DNA of 64,000 bases from Thecaphora thlaspeos (GCA_900291925.1 UWYS01000004.1:1116001-1180000), one strand, 5' to 3'; positions 45,638-55,769 are shown, numbered from the stretch's first letter. The notes: generated by a model from the letters alone, not told the origin. A program made the numbers and translations.

Positions 45638-46823
45638 GGTGGCGGCCGTGGTGGGAGGCGGACTAGGTTGATCTGAGGTCAGCGTCGAGGCAAAAGTGAC
45701 GGCCGTAATTTCCGCTGCCTGGGCGAGGCTACGCTGTACGGGAAGTCTATGGCAGAAAATGGGAAACGGGTCGTTCTCAAGGCTGCTGCGAGTGCAGGTG
45801 GCGATCTGACTTTATCGCATATGCAGCGGCTGGGCAAGTGTAACAAGTCGGCCTTGCGAATTTGGCGACGGGCAGGCAGACAGGAAGTTGGACCAGCGAG
45901 GCGGGGTACGCGAGGCAGGCGTCGCTTTGTGGTGGATCGAGGAAGGCAGGTCAAGCAAAACGAGGGTGATGGTCGTGAGAGCTGGGAAATAGCGGGCGGA
46001 AGGCGCAGTCAGAGCTAGGGAGTGTATTGGCGGCGGTAGCAGCGAAGTACTTGGCTGGCCCTGGTGTCGACCGAAGAAATGCGGAGCGCCTGCTAATGAT
46101 GGCGACGGTGGTGACGGTGGTGGTGATAATGGAGGTGGGGTCAAAGGGCGGCTGAGTGCTCGCTGCGTGGGCGGGGGTGGGTGGTGTGTGTCTAACGCAG
46201 GCCGTTGATCTCTTGTGTGTGTCTGCATTTTCTTGCGCGGGGGCCAGTGCATGCCGCCTGGCCCTCCCCTTGCGCCAGGCCAGGCCAGGGCGGGGCGGGG
46301 CGGGGCGGGGCGGGGCGGGGGCGTGGGCGCAAAGAGCAACACCTCGAAACGCAAACCAACGCAGACCACCGCCGGCCAGCCCGCGCCCCCATCGGCCAGA
46401 AGCGCACACGAGCGGCAGACCCTGCGCCCTAGCCTCCCTCTGACCTCAACCTGCTTGGCCCGCTGCTCAAGCGCTCCTCTCCTTGCTTCCTGTCGGCACC
46501 CTCCGACCTGTCCTCGCCGTAATCTTAAGCTTGGCCATCGCCATCGTCACCACCGCCAACCTTAACCCTCCTAGCGCGCCACCACCGGCATACAACGCAC
46601 TGACCACAGTCATATACACTCGCCTCTGACCGCCATCTGCTAGCCAGCGACAACTCGAAAACATCTCCCACCCTGCTCTCGCTCTCGCTCGGCCCGCCAC
46701 AGAGCCAGCAGCAGGACCAGGAGCAGGACCAAGACAGGGGCAAAGACCAGGGCAACTATCAGGACCAGAACAAGGACACGGACAGGGACAAAGACAGGGA
46801 GCCGGACCACCAGAAGCAGGACC
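45638..46823. promoter_or_regulatory. divergent promoter region of kinesin-1 and the UBLCP1-type gene
   Basis: 1.19 kb without a convincing gene. It contains the GGGGC array listed separately. Just before the UBLCP1 ATG there is a degenerate repeat of CAGGACCA/GACAGGG-like units (about 46700-46815) that reads as a purine-rich leader. Confidence 0.55.
46288..46322. repeat. (GGGGC)n pentanucleotide array
   Basis: About seven tandem GGGGC units, preceded by two AGGCC words. It is both a GC-box-like array and a strong G-quadruplex candidate, in the middle of a divergent promoter. Confidence 0.85.
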
Positions 46824-48533
46824 ATGAGCCAGGTCGATCCGGCGCCCGAGCCGGTACTGGCCGTCATCGAGGATGTGGCCGCCAGCGCTACAGCCTCGTC
46901 GTCATCCTCCACATCCTCTGCACCGCCATGCGCGGCCGCCGATGACAACGCTCCGCCCTCGCCGCCATCGGCGCCGGATTCGGGCGCGTTTCTCTTATTT
47001 TCGGTCAAGTACGCTGGCTCCATCCTCTCGGTGCGGCTGGGCGACGAGGACAGCGTCTCGGACCTCAAGGCAATCCTGTACTCGCTCACCGACGTCCCGC
47101 CTGTCAGCCAGAAGCTGCTGGGCATCACGCGGGGCAAGCCGCCCACCGACGACGACCTCATCGGCTCGATCCAGTTTGCCCCATCGGCACTCAAGTCGCG
47201 ACCCCAGCCGCCAACCACCATCAGCAGCAGTGGCGCAGCGCACCAGGCGGCAGCGTGCGGTGAAACGATGGTGACCGACAAGGTCCACGTCTCGTTCATG
47301 CTACTCGGCACACCCGAGGCGGACCGCTTCCAGGACCCAAGCGGCACCATCGTCTTTGCAGAGGTGAGTCGACGCCCATTGCCCTCCTTGTTGACTTGCT
47401 GATGGAAGCTGACACACTTGCACTGCCCTCCACGCGCCGCTTCGCACGTCGCCGCCACAGGACCTCGACGATCGCTTCAAGGGCGACATCGACTACACCG
47501 ACACGGTTGTCGACGCCAAGTCGGCCTCTCCGCCCGACCTCGACCCAAAGGTGGGCGGCCTCGATGGTACTCCGGCCCCTTGCCCGCACTTGTCCTCTGA
47601 TGGCAGGCTCAGCTGACACGGCCTACAACATTCTTTCCCTCTCCGCGCCCGACCCGCATGCAGAACCGGCACAAGCTGGAAAAGGTCATCAAGCGCTTCA
47701 GCAACTTTTCCATCATGAACGAGCCGCGCCCAGGCAAGCGGTTGCTGGTGCTCGACCTCGACTACACCATCGCCGACACCAAGCGCCTCCTCGACCCAGC
47801 CAGCCCCGCCTCTCTCGCTGCACGCCCGGGACTGCACGACTTCCTCACTGTCGCCTATCGCGATTACGACATCTGCATCTGGTCGCAGACGTCGTGGCGC
47901 TGGCTCGAGGTCAAGCTGGTCGAGCTCGGCATGATCGGTCACGCCGGCTACAACGTCTCCTTTGTCCTCGACCGCACGCCCATGTTCTCCATCACCGCCC
48001 CCGGCGGCAGGAAGCACGAGGTCAAGCCGCTCGAGCTCATCTGGCGGAGGTGGCCCGCCCTCTATGGCCCGCACAACACCCTCCACGTCGACGACCTCTC
48101 GCGCAACTTTGCAATGAATCCGCAGAACGGCCTCAAGAGTGCGTCCTCGCTCGGCCTAGCCGGCATCGATGATGGTAAACGACGTGCCGAGCGAATTTGG
48201 ACTGACGCCGTCTCCCCCTGGCCCTCTCTTTGCCCGCGCGCCCGCCATCCTCACCGCTGTCCAGTTCGCGCCTACAAGTGAGTTGACGATGCTGCAGCAA
48301 GGGACAGACCGCCATTTGCACTCTTCTCGCTACGCGGAAAGTGCTAACGCCTCACTTCTCATTGCGTCTCTCAACCCCGCCTGTCATCGTCCAGGCACGC
48401 GCCCAAGTTTGATACCGAGCTCGTCGGCATCGCACGGTACCTCCGCCAGCTCGCACACGACTCCGTCGACGACTTCCGGAAGATCGACAACAAGGACTGG
48501 CGCAACTTTACCGGGCCCGAGAAGCATGACTAG
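46824..48533 (+). CDS. UBLCP1: ubiquitin-like domain CTD phosphatase (UBLCP1 type, five exons)
   Basis: FCP/SCP (HAD) phosphatase which in animals binds and dephosphorylates the nuclear 26S proteasome. Exons: 46824-47363, 47461-47550, 47664-48138, 48265-48277, 48395-48533; 418 residues, phases exact. Residues about 55-170 form the N-terminal ubiquitin-like domain (FLLFSVKYAGSILSVRLGDE, QKLLGITRGKPPTDDDL). The catalytic DxDxT motif is LVLDLDYT (about residue 240); further HAD motifs include DICIWSQTSWRWLEVK, HEVKPLELIW and HVDDLSRNFAMNPQNGL. Exon 4 is a 13-nt micro-exon needed to read GLK-IRAYK-HAPKFDTEL. The end WRNFTGPEKHD precedes a TAG stop. The N-terminus has about 50 Ser/Ala/Pro-rich residues before the ubiquitin fold. 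It is convergent with NTH1 across 279 bp. Confidence 0.93.
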
Positions 48534-48812
48534 CCGCGCGTCCCTGTCCCTGACCCTGAAGAACCTCTCGCCCTTCTTCCGTCTCTCTCGCCTGGTCCAT
48601 CACCGCTACCACCATCTGCATTCGCACGTCCCGTTTTTGCTGTAGCTTCCCGTGTCCCCCGTAACATGTACCAGTCCCCGTCCCGTCTGTCGCTGTCATT
48701 GTCGCATTCTCGCAAATCTCATCGTGTATCATTGTCGATGCATTGACTGCGAAGCTCAAGGGAAGATGGGTGTAGCGGTTCGACGTGACGACAGACGGCT
48801 CTCGCGCCAGTC

Positions 48813-50657
48813 CTACCACTCAAGCGCCCTCTCTTGCTCCTCTCGCTTTTGCACTTTCTTTACATCACCTTCCACCTTGACGTTGACCTGATCCCAATCC
48901 CGATCCTGCACCGAACCAAGCTCACCGATGCCATACCACCCATCATCATCTCGCTGTGGTTCCCGTTGCACTTCCACTTCGACCTCTACCTTTACTTTTG
49001 CCCTTCCCTCTTCCTTGTTGGTATATCCCGGTGGTAAAGACCAATTTTCTCCTCTTTCGTTTTCTTCGTCGGAGTTTAGGAGATCAACCTTGACCCGTTT
49101 CAAGGTGGATTGGAGCGTAGGTGGATTGTAGGAAGGACAGAGGCCTGATGAACCTACCAGACATAGGTCACAGCGTGGTCCGATGGGTACGCAGATTACT
49201 TGGCCGAATCCGACGAGAAGTTTGTTAATCTTGCCGTGAAGCTGAAGGTTGGTTTGGTCGTTGGTTGTCAGTTCCGAGGCGGACTACTAAGATAAAACTG
49301 TCCGTGCGTGCGTAGATAAGGAGAAGAGGTGGGGGAAGGGGAAAGGTACTACTTACCTCTTTAGGTACCCAACTCTGTAACCTCAACCTAGTACCCTCAG
49401 CATCCTTGGTTTTACACCAACCCAACCTATTACTAAGTCTATGAACGTGCGTATCCACCCCTATACCAATTTGAATGCCCATCGAAGAAAGTGCTAGAAA
49501 AGCCATCTTGGGTCCTACACCGGGAAGCGTAAGTAGATCGTCAATGTTGCTTGGAACGTCACCGCCGAAATCGTGAGATAGGATGTGAGCGGCCGATTTA
49601 AGGTATCCCGTTTTGCGTCGCCAGAATCCAACTTTGCAGATGCATGATGAGATCGTGGAATCTGAGGCGGTAAGAAGGGATGAGAGTGTCAGGCCGCCTG
49701 GAAGAGTGCGTTGCAGGTTGGATACGGCTTCGGCGGCTGGACAGGAACGAACGGTGGGTGCACGGGGAGGGTCAGTGTTTTCGTTCCTTGCTTCTCTCTT
49801 TCCCCCTCCCGCGCTTCAGCCTTGCCTCGGAGCTACGTGAACGACCACCGACCCAACTCACTGACAGGATCCTTCGTCTGACTACTCAGCATCAAACTAA
49901 CCAACGTCGTCAAACGTTTCCTCTTTTGCTCTTCCTCTTCACTCTCCCTGACGCGCCAACTATCGGCCCTTCGATCGTCCCGTCCGTTCTCTTCACATCC
50001 CATCGTATCGACGGGTGCGATGATCCGAGATCGTTGCTTCACTAGCAGAGCGTATGTCTCTTCCCACCTTTCCGGTGCAGGCTGCGATTCAGATTCGAGC
50101 AGATCGAGCTTGATCGGTTTCGTCGCTTTGCGTGGGGAGATGGAAAAGTGCAAGACGACCGACTTCGATGGTGAGGTCGTCTTGGCTTTCACCGATGACT
50201 TGGTGGGACTTTGCGTGGAACGTCGACGAGACAGGGCGGAGGTGGCGCTAGCTTGCGCCGACGCGTCGGCGTATTCGTCTTCCGACCCCGAATCAGAGTC
50301 TGAGGCCACAGCGTCCGATTCTGGATCGATGTCTTCCTTCTTGACGGCGACGACGACGCGGGTCGAAGACCGCCTACCTGTCGTGTTCTTGGTGACGGTG
50401 CTGCTACTGCTGCTCTTGCTGCTAAGTTCGGGTGTATCCGCAACGGCGGCCGTGGCGATACGGCGACGGAGGGAGTACCGCGCACCGTCTACCGTCTCGG
50501 CCGCTGCTAGCGAGGTGGCTAGAGCGTGGTCGGAGCTTGTCTTGTTGGCATCCTTCTGGTCCGCCTGGGAAGGGCTGCCATCGGGGAGCGTGGAGGAAGA
50601 TGGCGCCGGCGCAAACAGTTTGCGGCGAACCGAGCGGCGTGGTGCTTCACTCTCCAT
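48813..50657 (-). CDS. NTH1: endonuclease III homologue, DNA glycosylase/AP lyase (three exons)
   Basis: Base-excision repair enzyme for oxidised pyrimidines; nuclear, in many fungi also mitochondrial. Exons: 50657-49862, 49736-49357, 49241-48813; 534 residues from the first ATG in frame (50657, good context). The frame is open upstream to about 50813 without an ATG. The first 240 residues are disordered, Ser-rich and basic. The enzyme starts at LLVKQRSRIIAPVDTM and LVSLMLSSQTKD (end of exon 1). Exon 2 holds the helix-hairpin-helix LPGVGPKMA with the catalytic Lys, and GVDTHVHRLSNRLGW with the catalytic Asp. Exon 3 has the Fe-S ligands C-x6-C-x2-C-x7-C (the bacterial spacing ends in x5) and an acidic/basic tail. 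Third positions switch from G/C-rich in exon 1 to A/T-rich in exons 2 and 3. Confidence 0.92.
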
Positions 50658-50947
50658 TGCGGCAGCAGCGAACGAGTCGATGGCCTTTCGTTTGCCGATG
50701 GCGACGGCAGAGGCGATGACCCCGTCGGAGGACGATGACGTGACTGCTGCGACGGACAGACGACATGCAAAGGACAATGGGAGGGAGGCTTGTATCAGCG
50801 TCTCGTTCGGCACACGACGGCGGATCTCTCAGTCGGTGGTCGGGCCTTGGCTGAGTTGCGATTCGTTCGTACTTCGGTCTACGGGAAAAAGGCGTTTTAC
50901 ATGTGTAGGGAGATGAAAAGACCAAGGGCCGTTCCGAGAAGACCTGC

Positions 50948-52011
50948 TTACGCACTGGAAGCCTGCTTCTTGCCCTCGTCGAGTCTGGCGAGGTAAGCCT
51001 CCCAGCCGGCCTTTTTGTATCGCTTCGCCTGTTCGCCGACCTTGACAAAGGCGGTCGCCTTGTCCTGCTTGCCCTCTGGCGTCATGAGCGATCCGTACAC
51101 GCCTCTTCCGACGATGATGACGTCGCAGCCGCTCTGCCTGATGACCTGATCGGGCGTCCTGTACTGCTGTCCCATGGCGTCGGCCTTGACGTCGAGACCA
51201 ACGCCGGGCGTGAGGATGATGAGGTCCCTGCCCGCGTTGGGCGTACTGTCGGCTTCGTCGACGCGCGACATGGCGATGAAGCCACAGACGAAGCCGGTGG
51301 TGTCGTTGCGCGCCGCCTCGACGCAGGCGTGGGTGTAGGAGCCCTTGGTGAGGGCGCCGGCGCTGCTCATCTCGGCGAGCAGCAGCAGACCGCGCCCCAG
51401 CGACTGGCCGACCGAGGCGAGACCGGTGATGATGTTGGGCCCGGGGACGAGGTGGGCATTTGTGATGTGCGACCACGAGGCGATCTTGTGGACGCCAGAT
51501 GAGTACTGGAGCGAGACGGTGTTGCCTGTGGGGTGGCGCGGAGAGGTAGGCAGGGGAGGGGGGGTGAGCGTGCGGACAGAGAGGGATGGCAGGGCGATGC
51601 AGGGCGGGGAGCGAGGGGACGCACCGATGTCGGCAAACTTCCTGTCTTCAAAGATGAGAAAGTCGTGCTTCTTGCTAAGCTCGGTGAGCTGGTGGACGAG
51701 GTCGAGGTCAAAGTCGTCGACAATGTCGATGTGTGTCTGCGGGGCGAGGGGGCGAAAGAGGGGAACTAGTGTCAACGGCTACGAGCGATGCGGCTGTATG
51801 TACGACGTACGAAGACGGGGCTACGCACCTTGATCAAGCAGACGTCTGGGCCGACGGCGTCGCAGACATCGAGGAGTTGCTGCTTGGTGGTGACATCGAC
51901 GCTGACGCAGAGGTTGGACTGCTTGCGCTCGATGCACTGGAGCAACTGCTTGGCGGCGGCGTTGGGCTGGTTCGCGGCGCGCGAGGCGTAGGTGTGATGG
52001 GTGATGCTCAT
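50948..52011 (-). CDS. URA3: orotidine 5'-phosphate decarboxylase (three exons)
   Basis: Last step of de novo UMP synthesis, decarboxylating OMP; known as pyr6 or ura3 in smut fungi. Exons: 52011-51829, 51736-51625, 51525-50948; phases 0 and 1, 290 residues. An adjacent ATG at 52014 is an equal alternative start. Family segments: [17 protein letters not shown], the active-site block [12 protein letters not shown] (Lys and Asp residues) which reaches the end of exon 2, then [31 protein letters not shown] and [13 protein letters not shown]. The final intron splits the codon after DI. It is head-to-head with tRNA-Pro and the Mrp51 gene, and NTH1 follows on the same strand 290 bp past its stop. 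Confidence 0.96.
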
Positions 52012-52213
52012 CATAGGTGGACGTGGCGTAGGCGAGGTGGACGATGGGTGGCGAGATGGCGACATGGCGAGATGGAAGACGAAAAGGAACACGGCGAGTC
52101 ACCATCAGCCTTTGTGGAGGCGTCGTTCAAGATTTCTCGACCAGCAATTCATTTCCTTCTCATGTACTCTCAACACTTAATATAAGTAAATAAGCCCAAC
52201 GATTCTTAAATCC
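52012..52213. promoter_or_regulatory. URA3 promoter, adjoining tRNA-Pro
   Basis: 202 bp between the URA3 start codon and the tRNA 5' end. The half next to the tRNA is AT-rich (about 52140-52212), which suits both a Pol III upstream region and a URA3 core promoter. Confidence 0.5.
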
Positions 52214-52329
52214 GGGACCTTGGAGTAGTGGTTTATCTTACCTGCTTTGGGGTATTCTCTGTTATGACAACTTGCTGTTGCATTTAGAACCGCTGCAGGA
52301 GGTCACGCGTTCGACTCGCGTAGGTCCCC
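52214..52329 (+). tRNA. tRNA-Pro(UGG) with a 42-nt intron
   Basis: Acceptor stem GGGACCT pairs perfectly with AGGTCCC (52322-52328), discriminator C at 52329. The D loop carries AGTGG (A box). Anticodon stem CCTGC (52241-52245) pairs with GCAGG (52295-52299). The loop reads TTTGGG before the intron, giving anticodon TGG (52248-52250), with G37 at 52251. The intron is 52252-52293, placed after position 37 as in other nuclear tRNA introns. The T arm ACGCG-TTCGACT-CGCGT is perfect and contains the B box. The mature length is 74 nt. The D stem has only three pairs, one of them G-U. A Pol III terminator T4 follows at 52335. Confidence 0.93.
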
Positions 52330-52334
52330 GTTCC

Positions 52335-52342
52335 TTTTATTT
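52335..52342 (+). terminator. Pol III terminator of tRNA-Pro
   Basis: TTTT at 52335-52338, then ATTTT, six bases past the tRNA 3' end. A perfect hairpin, 8-bp stem GACCTTCC/GGAAGGTC with loop TTT, follows at 52344-52362, and further T runs at 52375-52391 would be back-up stops. Confidence 0.75.
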
Positions 52343-52598
52343 TGACCTTCCTTTGGAAGGTCAGGCTTCCGACGTTTTTTTGTCTTTTTTCGGCAGCAAA
52401 GTGCATCACGTGCGGCGATTGGTTGGTTGCGGGAGAATGCGAAGGAAAAGCGGACGCTTTGCCCGCTGCCGCTCGCTGATCGGCCCTCGGTCCTTCTTCT
52501 TGGCCGCCATCATCGTCGCTCTGCATCACCCTCACCGTCGCCATCTTGAGCCCTCCCCTCCCGCATCGACGCATCGCCGCATCGCCATCGACACAGCA

Positions 52599-54401
52599 AT
52601 GGCGGCCGCACCAGCGCCCTCGCAGTTCTCGCGGCTGCTCAGGCAGTCGCGCGTCGCCTCCTTCGACCCCACCATCCCCCAGGTCTACTCCACCCCCTCG
52701 GCCTACGCCGCCCGCGGCGACTGGGGCCTCAAGCGTCCCCTCCCCTCCAACTCCAACTCTCCCATCCCCGGCAGCTCCTCGTCCGGCGCCTCCGACCATC
52801 CGGGCGCCCTCCGCTTCCTCGAGATCCAGCACATCGACACGCCCGAGGGCCAAACCATCTGGAAGGAGCGCGAAAAGGAGACCCTCTTCCTCAAGCGCTG
52901 GCAAGAGGCCGACGCTAGGCTCGCCGTCGACAAGGCCCACAGCCACATCGACTCCCCCGCCGGCAGCCACGGCCCGCGCCCGCACACGCGCTACCTCCAG
53001 TCCACCGAGCGCTACCTCCCCGCAGAGATCCCCGGCCCCATCGTCCCCACGCAACAGCAGCTCGCCAATGAGACCGAGGCCGAGCGCGAGGCGCGTCTCT
53101 ACAACAACCGGTGGCGCGCCATGCAGAAGCACTACGCCGCGCGCGGTGCCGCCGACCCCGCCTACAAGGGCCTCGACTTTATGGGCGAGCGCTCCCACTC
53201 GCCCGCCTTTGGCCACGACGCCGACAAGTTCACCACGCGCCCGCGCATGGCGGTCAACTACAACGCCCTGACGGACAAGCAGTTTGAAAAGTTCCTCGCA
53301 CAGGTGCGCGGCTCGCGCCACGAGTGGAAGGCCTTCTTTGCCGCAAAGGAACGCAGCCGCCTCCTCGACGTCATCCGCAGCCGCCAAGAGCGCGCCTACG
53401 CCGCCGCGCTCGAGGTGCAGCGCGACGCCGAGCGGAGGGGTGCCACAAAGAAGCCGCTTCCGCCCAAGCCCGACGCGGAGGCGGCGCTGGCCAAGATGAT
53501 GCCGGCCGAGATCGACATGCTGGAGCAGTCGCGCGACCTCGACGCTACGCGCGACGCCTTCCGCCTGCTCCGCGAGCGCTCCATTGCGGCGTCGACGGCG
53601 GCCTCCAACGAGCGGCTCCCCGGCGCCTCGCAGCCCACTACGCTGCACCCGCACGCGGGCCTGCAGTACTCGCAGCCGGACCTCTTCTACACAAACCTGC
53701 TCGGCGAGCCGCTGCCGGGCCGCGTGATTCACGAGGTGCTCGCCAAGTCTGGCTCGCGCAGCAGCAATGCCTATCAGCAAAAGTCATCCGACGGCCGCTC
53801 GGTGCTGGTGGGCGGGCATGTGTCGTACCTGCACGCGCCCAGGCGCGCCGACGCACCGCCGACGATCGACTGGAGCCGGCAGGAGCCCAAGCAGGGGACG
53901 GCGCTGTTCCGCATCGTCAACGCCTACCGCACGAGCCAGGCGGCGCTGCGGAGCGGCGTGCACCGCGACATGCTGACGCCGCGCGTCGACGTCGGCTACG
54001 TGCACAGCGACGTCGCCGTCGTGAGCCGCGACATTGACGCGCCGCGCACCATGAGCGACGTGCGCATTGGCTCGCCCGAGTACGTGGGCAAGGTCGAGGA
54101 AGACGCGACCAAGCCCGCGCTGCGTGGACCGGGCGAGGCACCCGGAGGCACCAAGGGCGGCCGAGGTGGCTTCGACGCGACGAGGAGGGCGCCGAAGGCG
54201 CTAGGCGGAATGCGATTCAGCCCAAACGAGAAGCGGAGGCAGCAGGAGCTGCGCAGGGCGTCGTCGGGCGGTAGGCGGGGCGGAGCTGCCGGCGGCGTCG
54301 CTAGCGACAAGGGCACGTCAGACAAGATGTTTGAGACGCTAGACGGCCTCGTGGCGCCCCAGGCGGATGCTGGCGCCGCCAAGAAGCCGTCGTCGTCATG
54401 A
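52599..54401 (+). CDS. MRP51: mitochondrial small-subunit ribosomal protein Mrp51 (bS1m)
   Basis: Component of the mitochondrial 37S ribosomal subunit; in yeast it also helps translate mitochondrial mRNAs through their leaders. Single exon, 600 residues from the ATG at 52599. The family signature is at the N-terminus: FSRLLRQSRVASFDP, then QVYSTPSAYAARGDWGLKRP and RFLEIQHIDTPEGQTIWKE. Further conserved-looking parts are LTDKQFEKFLAQVRGSRHEW (about 225-245) and FRIVNAYRTSQAALRSGVHR (about 435). The C-terminus is Arg/Gly/Lys-rich. No classical cleavable presequence stands out beyond the basic, Ser-rich first 20 residues. It lies downstream of tRNA-Pro and divergent from URA3. Confidence 0.88.
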   Translation: MAAAPAPSQFSRLLRQSRVASFDPTIPQVYSTPSAYAARGDWGLKRPLPSNSNSPIPGSSSSGASDHPGALRFLEIQHIDTPEGQTIWKEREKETLFLKRWQEADARLAVDKAHSHIDSPAGSHGPRPHTRYLQSTERYLPAEIPGPIVPTQQQLANETEAEREARLYNNRWRAMQKHYAARGAADPAYKGLDFMGERSHSPAFGHDADKFTTRPRMAVNYNALTDKQFEKFLAQVRGSRHEWKAFFAAKERSRLLDVIRSRQERAYAAALEVQRDAERRGATKKPLPPKPDAEAALAKMMPAEIDMLEQSRDLDATRDAFRLLRERSIAASTAASNERLPGASQPTTLHPHAGLQYSQPDLFYTNLLGEPLPGRVIHEVLAKSGSRSSNAYQQKSSDGRSVLVGGHVSYLHAPRRADAPPTIDWSRQEPKQGTALFRIVNAYRTSQAALRSGVHRDMLTPRVDVGYVHSDVAVVSRDIDAPRTMSDVRIGSPEYVGKVEEDATKPALRGPGEAPGGTKGGRGGFDATRRAPKALGGMRFSPNEKRRQQELRRASSGGRRGGAAGGVASDKGTSDKMFETLDGLVAPQADAGAAKKPSSS

Positions 54402-54674
54402 CCCTGTAGGCCTGCCGGTGTAGAAAGATAGGAGGGAGCAAGGTGGATGGCGCGAGTGTTTGGAAAGAGCGATGTGCGCTTGCCATGTGGTGTCAAGGCA
54501 GTTGGCGAGCGTCATGTCATGGCTGCGCTGTGGGATTTGGTGGTGCTGCAAGTGTGTGCGAGCTTGTGTTCTGCTCGCGTTCAACGAGGTGAGAGAGGCG
54601 CAGCGAGGCAGTCGTCGCCTGCGCTCGACGTCTGTGCGAGAGTGGGCGGCGGCCAGCTGGGCCATCTCCGCTTA
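54402..54674. other. 3' flank of MRP51 up to the transposon insertion site
   Basis: 273 bp with no gene. It ends in the TA dinucleotide (54673-54674) that was duplicated when the element at 54675 inserted. Confidence 0.6.
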
Positions 54675-54778
54675 ACGCGTTTCCCTAGGAATTCGGCGTC
54701 GCTAGGAATCCGACCGGGAAAAAGCAGACTGTCTACCACCCTCACTACCACCATCACCGCCATTGTTGTCGACGGCTC
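54675..54778 (+). repeat. left terminal inverted repeat
   Basis: Matches the reverse complement of 55497-55600 at 101 of 104 positions. It contains a direct repeat CTAGGAATYCGR at 54685-54696 and 54702-54713. Confidence 0.92.
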
Positions 54779-54955
54779 TATTGTGTACCAAGCACTGGAC
54801 AAGCAATGCAATCCATTTCGACACTTGCTGCATACATTGGGCCATCAGAAACGCTCAGCCAGTCCACCACGGCTGCCGTACAGTTCACTGAAATGGAGGT
54901 CCGGCCAGAGCGGGATTGAGAGCAAGCCGAGGCAGTGGCGGCAAGCTTGACAGGC

Positions 54956-55340
54956 TCAGCGCGAGGTTGTGAAAGCGAGCTGGGTTGGTTGGAGTGTTGG
55001 AGTGTTGAAAAAGGGGCCCTCGACTGGCGGCGGGGTCTGATTGCGAGGCTTGAAGCCTGGCAGCTTGGCGAGGACCTTCTCTGCTGCAGCGGGCAAGGTG
55101 AGGCCAACGTCAGCAAAGGCCTTGTGGACCGACGTCTTGCTGATGCCCTTGCGCCAAGTTGTTGCTTGTCCACCCCTTGGGCGAGACGGCAAAGTGGCAG
55201 CCTTTGCCTGGTCCCTCTATGTGGCGGTGGTTGCCAAGGTGGTGCCACTTGCCCTGCCAGATCACCAGTGGATCCCGAATGTTGTACTTGCGCAGCATGC
55301 TGCAGAAGATGTTGAAGAAGGCGGTGAGGTTGTCGAGCAA
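54956..55340 (-). pseudogene. transposase remnant, pogo/Fot1-like (DDE_1), frameshifted
   Basis: Two minus-strand frames carry family-like pieces. The upstream one reads FFNIFCSMLRKYNIRDPLVI and then IWQGKWHHLGNHRH, like the KYNI-x-P-x-NI-x-N-x-DEKG-x-LG block before the first catalytic Asp, but the Asp motif itself is not preserved. The downstream one reads VHKAFADVGLTLP and EKVLAKLPGFKPRNQTPP, like the segment after the catalytic core (AF-x-x-G-L/I-x-P, then VL-x-KLP). The two are in different frames, and the DDE core that should lie between is missing. The assignment is by pattern memory only. Confidence 0.5.
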
Positions 55341-55496
55341 AGCGCCGTCGATGCGCTGATTCTCGAGCGCATGGTTGTACTTGCTGCGTAGGTGAGGGTG
55401 GCATGGTGGGACGTGGGTGGTACAACTCGCATTGATGTGTCGGTGGGTGCTGAGAGAGAGAGCAGCGGGGGCAGTCAGGAGATGCGGTGGGTAGTG

Positions 55497-55600
55497 GAGC
55501 CGTCGACGACAATGGCGGTGATGGTGGTAGTGAGGGTGGTAGACAGTCTGCTTTTTCCCGGCCGGATTCCTAGCGACGCCGGATTCCTAGGGAAACGCGT
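55497..55600 (-). repeat. right terminal inverted repeat
   Basis: Reverse complement of the left repeat with three transitions. It is followed by TA at 55601-55602. Confidence 0.92.
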
Positions 55601-55769
55601 TACATAGAATTAATTATTATTGCGCGCGTCGACTCAGCGCACCCTCGCCCGTGCGTGTTTCCGTCTGCCTCCCATCCTTCCTCTCCTCTTTCCCTCCTCT
55701 TTCCCTCCTCTTGTCCAACGCTTAACTATCCCCGACCCGCATACTCCCCAGAGACACGCTCCATCAAAC

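Larger units (their letters stand above)
54675..55600. mobile_element. 926-bp non-autonomous DNA transposon with 104-bp terminal inverted repeats and TA duplication
   Basis: The ends begin ACGCGTTTCCCTAGGAAT and are inverted copies of each other over 104 bp (54675-54778 and 55497-55600) with only three mismatches, all transitions. TA flanks both ends (54673-54674 and 55601-55602), the target duplication of the Tc1/mariner-pogo superfamily. The interior has no intact transposase, but the minus strand shows two broken segments that look like a fungal DDE_1 (pogo/Fot1-type) protein (see the separate entry). The element therefore appears to be an internally deleted derivative. It sits between MRP51 and a dead deaminase gene, 170 bp from the latter's start. 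Confidence 0.88.

Noticed and set aside
52284..53780. 498-residue minus-strand frame opposite MRP51, overlapping the tRNA
   Set aside because: It runs through the tRNA gene and mirrors MRP51 codons; no domain.
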